Below are positions 27,283 through 34,716 of a stretch of DNA of 64,000 nt, one piece after another; position 1 is the first letter of the stretch, and each line of letters opens with the position of its first letter. The translations under genes and the position numbers were made by a program. The notes under the pieces are model-generated. The model was not told the origin of the DNA. It did not search any database and saw nothing but the letters and a program-made list of their open reading frames with translations. The stretch comes from Arthrobacter sp. efr-133-R2A-120 (GTDB taxonomy: Bacteria; Actinomycetota; Actinomycetes; Actinomycetales; Micrococcaceae): NCBI RefSeq assembly GCF_030209835.1, contig NZ_JARVRF010000003.1:62001-126000 (forward strand), in the 5' to 3' direction.

Positions 27283-28365
27283 ATGGAATGGTTGATCACG
27301 GTCATCGTCATCGTGTTGATCGTCGCGATTGTCTGGTGGCTCTTGAGCCGCAACCGCGCGAAGTCTTCCTCCGGCGTCATGGCTCCGTCCTCACCCTCGC
27401 CGACCGTTTCCTCTCCACAGATGGACGTCACAGCAGCCGCCTTGACGGGTTCGGCCCCTTTGGTGGCAGCGGCCGCGACCGCCGAACAAAACTTGGCCGA
27501 GTCGCGCGCGGCCGCACCCGAAGCCGAGCCCGAGCCGGAGCCGGAACCCGAGCCGGAAGCGGCAACCGAGGCGGGCGGCGTCGACGTCGACGACTGGGAG
27601 CGCCCTGTCCCTCCCCTCGAAACCGGAATGGCCGCCGAGGAAGAGTCCCCGGCGACCGGAGCCTCGGTGGAGGAGCCCGTGTTCGAGGAGCCCACGCTCT
27701 CGGAACCCGTGCTGTCCGAGGAGACGGTTTCCGAAGCCGCGGTTTCCGAGGACGCCGGGACGGTTTCCGCCGAGCCTGAACTTGAAGGGGGCGTGACGGC
27801 CGACGACGTTACGGCGGCCGACGCCGGACCCTCTGTTCCGGCCGCTACCGGCGTTCCGGCGTCGTCGGGCACCGAACCAGCCACCCCGGAACAGTTGGCC
27901 GATAGCGCCGAGTGGGAAGCGACCTGGAGCGAAGGCGGCGCACCTGTGCCCCCCGCTCCGATTCACCACCGCGAGTACACCGACGCCCATGCTCCCACGC
28001 TTCCCGGTGCGGAATCCGCCGCTGCGGAGGCAGCCGACGCTGCTGCGGAAGGGGTGCAAGAAGACCGGACCGAAACTCTCGCGGTCTCGACGCCTGAGTC
28101 AACCACCCCAGCCGAGGATTCAACCGGCGCGCCGCCGTTGGGCGGGCATCTCGCCGCCGAGCAGCCGTACGGTGAAGGCTCGGCCGCGGCCGGCGCGGAC
28201 GGGAGCGGCCCAGATGGCTACACCGTCAAAGGCAACGCGGACACCATGACCTACCACGATGAAGACAGCCCGTCCTACGACGAAGTCAAGGCGGAGGTCT
28301 GGTTTATTTCGAGCGCCCACGCCGAGGCAGCAGGTTTCCGGCCGCCTCGCAGGAACCGCCGCTGA
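27283..28365 (+). CDS. Membrane-anchored acidic protein with C-terminal sunset domain
   Basis: 360 residues. One N-terminal membrane helix (about 3-22, WLITVIVIVLIVAIVWWLL) and a basic stop-transfer precede about 270 residues of low-complexity Ala/Glu/Pro/Ser/Val sequence with an EPEPEPEPEPE run. A conserved C-terminal block (YTVKGNADTMTYHDEDSPSY, then EVWFISSAHAEAAGFRPP) matches the sunset domain of actinobacterial proteins, whose role is unknown. The acidic linker would hold the domain away from the membrane. It stands alone; the upstream 27018-27282 shows no gene. Confidence 0.75.
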   Translation: MEWLITVIVIVLIVAIVWWLLSRNRAKSSSGVMAPSSPSPTVSSPQMDVTAAALTGSAPLVAAAATAEQNLAESRAAAPEAEPEPEPEPEPEAATEAGGVDVDDWERPVPPLETGMAAEEESPATGASVEEPVFEEPTLSEPVLSEETVSEAAVSEDAGTVSAEPELEGGVTADDVTAADAGPSVPAATGVPASSGTEPATPEQLADSAEWEATWSEGGAPVPPAPIHHREYTDAHAPTLPGAESAAAEAADAAAEGVQEDRTETLAVSTPESTTPAEDSTGAPPLGGHLAAEQPYGEGSAAAGADGSGPDGYTVKGNADTMTYHDEDSPSYDEVKAEVWFISSAHAEAAGFRPPRRNRR

Positions 28366-28408
28366 GGGCCCCAGGGACCTGAAGCCCCAGGGCACGGGCC
28401 TGGAACTC

Positions 28409-29557
28409 ATGAATCAGGCAAAGGCGGGATCGGGGAGCATTCTCCGGTCCCGCCTTGCACTTGTCCGGACTGTGACAGCGGTGGCATGCCTCGCGGCCTT
28501 GCTGCTGAGCGCTTGCACAGGGGGCACCCCCGGACCAGGGCCTACGTCGTCCGCGAGCCAATCACGCGCGGCCCAGCCCCCCGGCACCCAAGGCAGCGGA
28601 CCGGAGTTGCTTCGGAAGCTTGACCTCAATCTGACAATCCCGTGGTCCATCGTGTTCCTCGACGACGGCACTGCGATCATCTCCGAACGGGACACCAAGC
28701 TCGTCAAATCGGTCAGGAATGATCGGGCCACGACGGTCGGCGAGTTTCCCGGCGTCGTACCCGGCGGCGAAGGCGGCCTGTTGGGGCTGGCACTCTCCCC
28801 GGCATTCGCCAGCGACCGGCTGCTCTACGCCTATTTCACCGGCGAATCGGACAACAGGATTTCGCGCACCCGCCTTGAGCAGGCTGCGGACGGGCGGTTG
28901 AGCCTCGGCACACCCGAAGTCATCTTCGCCGGCATTCCGAAAGCATCGACCCACAATGGCGGGCGCATCCGCTTCGGCCCGGATGGGTTCCTCTATGTCG
29001 GCACGGGAGATGCGCAGCACCCGGAGCAAGCACAGGACCGCAATGCGCTTGGCGGCAAGATCCTGCGGCTTACCCCCGAGGGGAAGCCGGCGCCGGGCAA
29101 CCCGTTCGGCAACAACCCGGTCTACAGCTACGGACACCGCAATGTGCAAGGGCTGGCCTGGGACAGCTCGGGAAGGCTCTGGTCGAGCGAATTCGGACCC
29201 GATGTCAACGACGAACTCAACCTCATCGAAGCGGGCGGCAACTACGGTTGGCCACAAGTGACCGGGGCGCCCGGCCGCGCCGGTTACATCGATGCCAAGG
29301 TGGTCTGGCCGTCGACGGCGGATGCCTCGCCGAGCGGGCTCGAAATCGTGAACGGAACTGCGTTCACGTGCGCGCTGCGCGGGCAGCGTTTGTGGACGGT
29401 ACCGCTGAGCGGAGAAACGGCGGGGAATCCCGTGGCATACCTCACAGCCCAGTACGGACGACTAAGGGACGTGTCCCATGCTCCGGACGGCACACTTTGG
29501 GTCCTCAGCAACAACCAAAACCCTGATTTTGCGCTGGTCCTGAAGGCTGCCAGCTAG
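28409..29557 (+). CDS. PQQ-dependent sugar dehydrogenase-like lipoprotein
   Basis: 382 residues. A lipoprotein signal peptide ends at the lipobox LLSACTGG, then a six-bladed beta-propeller of the soluble glucose/aldose sugar dehydrogenase family (GSDH/YliI) follows. The active-site histidine block is STHNGGRIRFGPDGFLYVGT, and YSYGHRNVQGLAW is a second conserved blade motif. It is predicted to be anchored on the outer face of the membrane and to oxidise aldoses if PQQ is available. The ATG at 28409 gives a sensible signal peptide; the frame is open further upstream. It overlaps nothing and starts 43 bp after the sunset-domain gene. Confidence 0.85.
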   Translation: MNQAKAGSGSILRSRLALVRTVTAVACLAALLLSACTGGTPGPGPTSSASQSRAAQPPGTQGSGPELLRKLDLNLTIPWSIVFLDDGTAIISERDTKLVKSVRNDRATTVGEFPGVVPGGEGGLLGLALSPAFASDRLLYAYFTGESDNRISRTRLEQAADGRLSLGTPEVIFAGIPKASTHNGGRIRFGPDGFLYVGTGDAQHPEQAQDRNALGGKILRLTPEGKPAPGNPFGNNPVYSYGHRNVQGLAWDSSGRLWSSEFGPDVNDELNLIEAGGNYGWPQVTGAPGRAGYIDAKVVWPSTADASPSGLEIVNGTAFTCALRGQRLWTVPLSGETAGNPVAYLTAQYGRLRDVSHAPDGTLWVLSNNQNPDFALVLKAAS

Positions 29558-29582
29558 GGGCGAGCAGGACGCCCACGCCGAT

Positions 29583-29611
29583 TTCACACTTCGGCAAGTG
29601 TCGTGTAGAGT
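29583..29611 (+). promoter_or_regulatory. Candidate promoter of the tRNA-Lys pair
   Basis: TTCACA (29583-29588) and TAGAGT (29606-29611) are separated by 17 bp and lie about 60 bp before the first tRNA-Lys. Confidence 0.45.
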
Positions 29612-29673
29612 TACATGTCGTTGCGGAGATCAACGAGGGAAGAAAAGCCCCCAGCTGATCGAAATCGACAAAT

Positions 29674-29749
29674 GCACCTCTAGCTCAATTGGCAGAGCAA
29701 TTGACTCTTAATCAATGGGTTCCGGGTTCAAGTCCCGGGGGGTGCACCA
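29674..29749 (+). tRNA. tRNA-Lys (anticodon CTT), copy 1
   Basis: 76 nt including an encoded CCA. The acceptor GCACCTC pairs with GGGGTGC (one G-T), the discriminator is A, and the anticodon loop ACTCTTAAT gives CTT. The T arm is CCGGG-TTCAAGT-CCCGG. It is identical to the copy 145 bp downstream. Confidence 0.98.
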
Positions 29750-29757
29750 AAGGGAAG

Positions 29758-29789
29758 AACCCTTGAGCGGCAGCGGCCGCTCAAGGGTT
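29758..29789 (+). terminator. Terminator after tRNA-Lys copy 1
   Basis: A 14-bp perfect stem, AACCCTTGAGCGGC with GCCGCTCAAGGGTT, has a 4-base loop and is followed by ATTTCTTT. It separates the two tRNA-Lys genes. Confidence 0.85.
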
Positions 29790-29818
29790 ATTTCTTTGCA
29801 TCGCGGCAACAAACAATT

Positions 29819-29894
29819 GCACCTCTAGCTCAATTGGCAGAGCAATTGACTCTTAATCAATGGGTTCCGGGTTCAAGTCCCGGGGGGTGCACCA
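29819..29894 (+). tRNA. tRNA-Lys (anticodon CTT), copy 2
   Basis: Exact duplicate of the 76-nt gene at 29674, with encoded CCA. The identity extends a few bases past the CCA (AAAGGGAAGA), showing that the duplication included the start of the terminator. Confidence 0.98.
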
Positions 29895-29900
29895 AAGGGA

Positions 29901-29936
29901 AGATCCCTGGATGGCTGAATGGCCGTCCAGGGATCT
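29901..29936 (+). terminator. Terminator after tRNA-Lys copy 2
   Basis: AGATCCCTGGA pairs with TCCAGGGATCT, followed by TTTTTGCTTTT. It is a classic intrinsic terminator. Confidence 0.9.
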
Positions 29937-29997
29937 TTTTGCTTTTCGGCAGGCTTCACCCAGGCCGGGCCGGGGCACCGGAGCGAGCTGCGGAAGC

Positions 29998-30486
29998 TTA
30001 GTTGGAAACTTCGCCCGGGGCCGCGCCTGAATCCACTGCGGCCACAATGTCACTTACAACAGCCGAGGAATGGTTGTTCGCCAGTTCGCGTACGAGTGCT
30101 TGGAGTTCCCGCCGCAGTTTGGCCGTGTCCACCGGCACAGGTGCAAGCACTTCGCGTTCCAACTGCGTGGCTAGCCCGAGGGTGCGCTCCCCCGCTTCGG
30201 TCAAACTGACCACTTGGCTACGGCGGTCGGAAATGCTGCGGGCGCGGCTGACGTGGCCGTGGGTCTCCAGCCTGGTAAGCGTCTTCCCCATTGTCTGCGC
30301 CTGAACCCGGACAATCTGTGCGAGCATCGACTGGGTGGTCGGTCCGTTGACGGCAAGAACTTCCATGACAATGACCCCGGCATGGGTCAGATCCATACCG
30401 CGCAGTTTCTCGTTCCAGGCATGCTCCACGAGGCGCGCGGCCGTGGAGAGCAGGCGCCCGGTGGGCCACCGTTCCATATCAGGCAT
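29998..30486 (-). CDS. MarR-family transcriptional regulator
   Basis: 162 residues with a winged-helix DNA-binding domain. The recognition region is TQSMLAQIVRVQAQTMGKTL and the wing is ARSISDRRSQVVSLTEAGE. N- and C-terminal helices would form the dimer interface. The ATG at 30486 gives the usual length; the open frame continues upstream but covers the promoter of the divergent bcp gene. It is divergent from the peroxiredoxin gene, so peroxide- or redox-linked control is possible but not shown. Confidence 0.85.
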   Translation of the reverse strand: MPDMERWPTGRLLSTAARLVEHAWNEKLRGMDLTHAGVIVMEVLAVNGPTTQSMLAQIVRVQAQTMGKTLTRLETHGHVSRARSISDRRSQVVSLTEAGERTLGLATQLEREVLAPVPVDTAKLRRELQALVRELANNHSSAVVSDIVAAVDSGAAPGEVSN

Positions 30487-30594
30487 AAGGGCCAGTATAT
30501 AGACCGCCCGGCGCAGATCAGGCCGGGGTTCAATTCGTGAAGCGGCCAACTCGTCACTAAGCTGAGTGGTCGCGGACGCTAGCAAGGAGCACAA

Positions 30595-31065
30595 ATGGCT
30601 GAACGACTCATTCCAGGCGACACTGCCCCGGACTTCACCCTCAAGGACCACACGGGTCGCGAAGTCAGCCTGGCCTCGCACCGTGGCCGCAATACGGTCA
30701 TCTATTTCTACCCCGCGGCTTCCACACCGGCATGCGCCAAGCAGGCCTGCGACTTCCGCGACTCCCTCGCGACCCTCCAGGCTGCCGGTTACGACGTCCT
30801 TGGCATCTCTCCGGACACCGTGAAGGATCTGGAAAAGTTTGTGGCCGAAGAGTCACTGACGTTTCCCCTTCTGTCCGACGAAGGGCACCAGGTCGCTGAC
30901 GCCTATGCGGCTTGGGGCGAAAAGAAGAACTATGGGCGCACGTACCAAGGCCTGATCCGCTCAACGATAGTGGTGGATCCGGACGGCAAGGTGGTCGTGG
31001 CCCAGTACAACGTGCGGGCCACCGGCCATGTCGCAAAACTGCGCAGGGACCTCAAACTCGATTAG
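30595..31065 (+). CDS. bcp: Thioredoxin-dependent peroxiredoxin, BCP type
   Basis: 156-residue thiol peroxidase that reduces H2O2 and organic hydroperoxides. The peroxidatic cysteine lies in YPAASTPACAKQACDFRD, where the second cysteine five residues on is the resolving cysteine of the atypical 2-Cys BCP class. ISPDTVKDLEKF and FPLLSDEGHQVADAYAAWG are typical BCP blocks. The ATG has AAGGAG upstream. The gene lies between a divergent MarR regulator and tRNA-Leu. Confidence 0.95.
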   Translation: MAERLIPGDTAPDFTLKDHTGREVSLASHRGRNTVIYFYPAASTPACAKQACDFRDSLATLQAAGYDVLGISPDTVKDLEKFVAEESLTFPLLSDEGHQVADAYAAWGEKKNYGRTYQGLIRSTIVVDPDGKVVVAQYNVRATGHVAKLRRDLKLD

Positions 31066-31185
31066 TAGGCACCGCGCGGCCGCGTAGGCGAGGCTGGAAC
31101 GGCTGATGCAAAACCGCGGGTACAATAGAGGCCGGTATATGACCGGGGCAGGGTAACCTGAATCCCGGTCCGGGTACCAGCACCA

Positions 31186-31267
31186 GCGCGAGTGGTGAAA
31201 TTGGCAGACACGCAGGATTTAGGTTCCTGTGCCTTCGGGCGTGGGGGTTCAAGTCCCCCCTTGCGCA
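31186..31267 (+). tRNA. tRNA-Leu (anticodon TAG)
   Basis: 82-nt class II tRNA. The acceptor GCGCGAG pairs with CTTGCGC (one G-T), the discriminator is A, and the anticodon loop ATTTAGGT gives TAG. It has the extended variable arm of tRNA-Leu, and the T arm is GGGGG-TTCAAGT-CCCCC. CCA is not encoded. A TACAAT -10 box lies at 31121-31126. Confidence 0.96.
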
Positions 31268-31273
31268 CATTCA

Positions 31274-31306
31274 GGAAGTGCCCCGGTCATTGGCCGGGGC
31301 ACTTCC
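31274..31306 (+). terminator. Terminator after tRNA-Leu
   Basis: GGAAGTGCCCCGG pairs perfectly with CCGGGGCACTTCC around a 7-base loop. It is followed by GTTTCC, a weak T-tract. Confidence 0.8.
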
Positions 31307-31399
31307 GTTTCCAGCCGGGACTCAGGGCCCTGAACTAGACTGGACTGCGGTCCGGCTGCCGCGGGCCCCAGCCCGTCCAACTGCCTTGAGGGGACAAGA

Positions 31400-33067
31400 G
31401 TGGTAAGCAGCAAGCTTCGCCGAGTCACGCTACAAATCGGCGCAGGCCTTCTGGCCGTGGCCTTGACTTCGTGCACGGTAAGTCCTGGACCGGTACCGTC
31501 CACATCGGCCGCAGGCGGCGCTCCGGCGGAGCCGAGCAAGACCTTCAACTTTGGCACCCCGTCGATGCCCCTTGGCCTGGATCCCGCCCTGACGAACGAC
31601 TCCGAGGCGTATCGCATCACGCGGCAAGTGATGGAGGGCCTCGTGGGAGTCGACTCGTCCACCGGCCAACCGACTCCCCTGCTGGCCACGTCCTGGTCGC
31701 AAGGGAATGACGGACTCAGCTACGACTTCACGTTGCGGTCGAAGGTCACCTTCCACGATGGAACCGCCTTTGACGCCGCCGCTGTCTGCGGCAACTTCAA
31801 CCGTTGGTTCAACTTCCCGGCAAGCGTGCGTCAGCAGGCACCGGGCATCGCATTCAAGAGCGTCTTCAAATCCTTCTCGGACGACGCTTCGCTTTCGCTC
31901 TTCAAGAACTGCAAGGTTGTCTCTCCCGACCACGTCCAAATCAACCTGACCAAGCCCTTCACGGGCTTCCTGCAGGCCTTGACGCTGCCGGCGTTCGCAA
32001 TGTCGTCCCCGAAAGCGTTGGCCGACGGCAATGCCAACGTCCTGGACAGGAAACTGTCAGGACAACCGGCGTCGGCATACGCCTCCCACCCCGTGGGCAC
32101 GGGCCCCTACGTTTTCTCCTCCTGGGGCAAGGACCGCATCACGCTCACCAGCTACAAGGGCTACTGGGGCGACCGCGGAGAGATAGCCACGGTCAACTTC
32201 ATTCCGTTCGACTACCCGCAGGCCCGGCTCCAGGCCCTGCTCGCCGGAACCATCGACGGATACGACCTTGTCACCGCCGGCACCTTCGACCAACTGGTCA
32301 AGAAGGGCATGCAAATTGTCCAACGGGATCCGTTCTCCGTGATGTACCTCGGGATGAACGAGTCCGTGGCGCCCCTCCAGAACCTTGGGGTGCGCCAGGC
32401 AATCGAGATGGCCATCGACAAAGACACCCTCATCCACAAGTTCTTCATCGACAACACCTCACCGGCGTCCCAATTCGTTCCCCCCAAGCTAAGCGGCTTC
32501 AACAACAACGCACCGTCCTTGGGATACGACCCGGACAAGGCCAAGCAGCTGCTCGCCAAGTCCGGCTATAAAGGCGAGGAACTCAAGTTCTACTATCCGC
32601 TCAACGTCACGCGTGCCTACCTTCCCACTCCGGAGAAGATCTACGCGGAGATCAGCGCAGAGCTCACCGCCATCGGGCTGAACATCAAGCCCGTACCGGT
32701 GAATTGGGATGACGGCTACCTCCAGAAGGTCCAGTCCCCGGGTGACCATGCGCTCCATTTGCTCGGTTGGAATGGCGCCTACTCTGACCCGGACAATTTC
32801 GTGGGCACCCTCTTCGGAGAGAACAACGGCGAGTTCGGCTACAGCGATCCACAGGTGTTCTCAAAGATCGACCGGGCCCGGGGACTCCCCGACGGCGCCG
32901 ACCGCAACTCCCAGTACCAGACCATCAATGCCCAGATCGCTGCGACCGTCCCTGCAGTACCCATCGCTTTCCCAATCTCGGCTTTGGCCCTTTCCGACCG
33001 CGTCGAGAAGTACCCTGCGTCGCCTGTCTTAAACGAAGTTTTTACAAACGTTCGCCTGAAGTCTTGA
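31400..33067 (+). CDS. Family 5 ABC transporter substrate-binding lipoprotein (peptide/opine type)
   Basis: 555 residues. A lipoprotein signal peptide ends at the lipobox ALTSCTV, followed by a Ser/Pro/Ala linker and an OppA/DppA-type SBP_bac_5 domain. Typical blocks are GLDPALTNDSEAYRITRQV, DGLSYDFTLRSKVTFHDGT and GTGPYVFSSW. It should bind oligopeptides or related solutes at the outer membrane face. No permease or ATPase genes are adjacent, so it is an orphan receptor that must share a transporter encoded elsewhere. The GTG start is preceded by GGGGACA. Confidence 0.88.
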   Translation: MVSSKLRRVTLQIGAGLLAVALTSCTVSPGPVPSTSAAGGAPAEPSKTFNFGTPSMPLGLDPALTNDSEAYRITRQVMEGLVGVDSSTGQPTPLLATSWSQGNDGLSYDFTLRSKVTFHDGTAFDAAAVCGNFNRWFNFPASVRQQAPGIAFKSVFKSFSDDASLSLFKNCKVVSPDHVQINLTKPFTGFLQALTLPAFAMSSPKALADGNANVLDRKLSGQPASAYASHPVGTGPYVFSSWGKDRITLTSYKGYWGDRGEIATVNFIPFDYPQARLQALLAGTIDGYDLVTAGTFDQLVKKGMQIVQRDPFSVMYLGMNESVAPLQNLGVRQAIEMAIDKDTLIHKFFIDNTSPASQFVPPKLSGFNNNAPSLGYDPDKAKQLLAKSGYKGEELKFYYPLNVTRAYLPTPEKIYAEISAELTAIGLNIKPVPVNWDDGYLQKVQSPGDHALHLLGWNGAYSDPDNFVGTLFGENNGEFGYSDPQVFSKIDRARGLPDGADRNSQYQTINAQIAATVPAVPIAFPISALALSDRVEKYPASPVLNEVFTNVRLKS

Positions 33068-33146
33068 CGTCCCGCCGCAATTTCAGTTATGTGCCCACGC
33101 GGGGATATTCTGTGACAGCCAGTGCCGCCGCTATCGGAGATAGATC

Positions 33147-34652
33147 GTGACCTTCATTTCCAAGACACACCACGCTGACGTCGTCCTTATTGGGGGCGGG
33201 ATCATGAGCGCAACCCTGGGTGCGTTCATCAAGCAACTCGAACCCAGCTGGACCATCTCCCTCTTTGAGCGACTCGACGAAGCCGGCCTGGAAAGCTCCG
33301 GACCGTGGAACAACGCGGGAACCGGGCATGCAGCGCTCTGTGAGCTTAATTACTCGCCCGCAGCGAAGGACGGCTCGGTTGACCCGTCCAAGGCCCTCCA
33401 CATCAACGAGCAATTCCAGCTCTCCCGCCAGTTCTGGTCCCACCTTGTGGACAATAAGTTGATCGGCTCCCCCAAGGGCTTCATCAACACCGTTCCCCAT
33501 ATGAGCTTCGTCATCGGCGACAAGCACGCAGACTTCCTCAAGACCCGCTACGAGGCACTCAAGCCCAAAACGCTCTTCCGCAGCATGGAATACACGGAAG
33601 ACCAGGCACAGATCGCCAAGTGGGCCCCGTTGATCGTCAAGGGCCGCGACGCCAAGCAGCGCGTTGCCGCCACCCGCGCAGCGGAAGGCACCGACGTCGA
33701 CTTCGGCGCTTTGACCCGCGAGCTGACCGGCTACCTCGCCGACAACGGCGTTGAAGTCAACTATGGCCACGACGTCACCAACGTGAGCAAAGCCTCCGAC
33801 GGCGGTTGGGACCTTTCGCTCAAGCACCCCGCTTCCGGCGAGCACGGCCAGATCCACGCCAAGTTCGTCTTCGTCGGCGCCGGCGGTGGAGCACTCCACC
33901 TGCTCCAGGCATCGGGCATCCCGGAAAGCAAGGGCTACGGCGGTTTCCCGGTGTCAGGGCAGTTCTTCCGCTGCACCGACGAGGCCATCGCCGGCCAGCA
34001 CAGCGCCAAGGTTTACGGCCAGGCCTCCGTGGGCGCCCCGCCCATGTCCGTGCCGCACCTTGATACCCGCTACGTTGACGGCAAGCGTTCACTTCTTTTC
34101 GGCCCGTACGCCGGTTTCTCCACCAACTTCCTCAAGACGAGCAGCTACCTTGACCTGCCGCTGTCCATCCGCCCCAGCAACATCATCCCGATGCTTGCGG
34201 TGGCCAAGGACAACATGGACCTGACTGCGTACCTGATCAAGGAAGTGGCCAAGCGCCACGACGCCAAGGTGGAGTCCCTCCGCGAGTACTACCCCCAGGC
34301 CGACGGCGGCAACTGGGAGCTCATCACCGCAGGCCAGCGGGTGCAGATCATCAAGAAAGACTCCAAGAAGGGCGGAGTGCTGCAGTTCGGCACCGAAGTC
34401 ATCACGGCTCGTGACGGCTCCATCGGAGCACTGCTCGGCGCATCTCCCGGCGCATCCACCGCCGTCCCCATCATGATCGAGATGCTCCAGCGGTCCTTCC
34501 CGAAGAACTTCAAGGGCTGGCAGTCCAAACTCAAGGAAATGATGCCCGGCTACGGCGTCAAACTGAACGACAATCCGGAACTTGCGGCCGAGCTGGAAGC
34601 GAGCACCTCCCGTTCTCTCCAACTTGAGCCTGCAAACGCCGTCCAGCACTAG
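33147..34652 (+). CDS. mqo: Malate:quinone oxidoreductase
   Basis: 501-residue FAD-dependent peripheral membrane enzyme that oxidises malate to oxaloacetate and passes electrons to quinone, replacing or complementing NAD malate dehydrogenase. The FAD-binding motif is [20 protein letters not shown]. The family blocks [18 protein letters not shown] and [14 protein letters not shown] are intact. The GTG start has GGAGAT upstream. It stands alone, 79 bp after the binding protein, and the length is normal. Confidence 0.97.
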   Translation: MTFISKTHHADVVLIGGGIMSATLGAFIKQLEPSWTISLFERLDEAGLESSGPWNNAGTGHAALCELNYSPAAKDGSVDPSKALHINEQFQLSRQFWSHLVDNKLIGSPKGFINTVPHMSFVIGDKHADFLKTRYEALKPKTLFRSMEYTEDQAQIAKWAPLIVKGRDAKQRVAATRAAEGTDVDFGALTRELTGYLADNGVEVNYGHDVTNVSKASDGGWDLSLKHPASGEHGQIHAKFVFVGAGGGALHLLQASGIPESKGYGGFPVSGQFFRCTDEAIAGQHSAKVYGQASVGAPPMSVPHLDTRYVDGKRSLLFGPYAGFSTNFLKTSSYLDLPLSIRPSNIIPMLAVAKDNMDLTAYLIKEVAKRHDAKVESLREYYPQADGGNWELITAGQRVQIIKKDSKKGGVLQFGTEVITARDGSIGALLGASPGASTAVPIMIEMLQRSFPKNFKGWQSKLKEMMPGYGVKLNDNPELAAELEASTSRSLQLEPANAVQH

Positions 34653-34716
34653 CAACCGTCCGGGCTGCGGCCGGTTCGAGACAAGAAACAGACCGTAGAT
34701 CCCAGGAGACAGTGCA

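Noticed and set aside
29674..29894. Direct tRNA-Lys repeats as att sites of an excised element
   Set aside because: Only 69 bp lie between the two full-length genes and these contain a terminator, which fits simple gene duplication.
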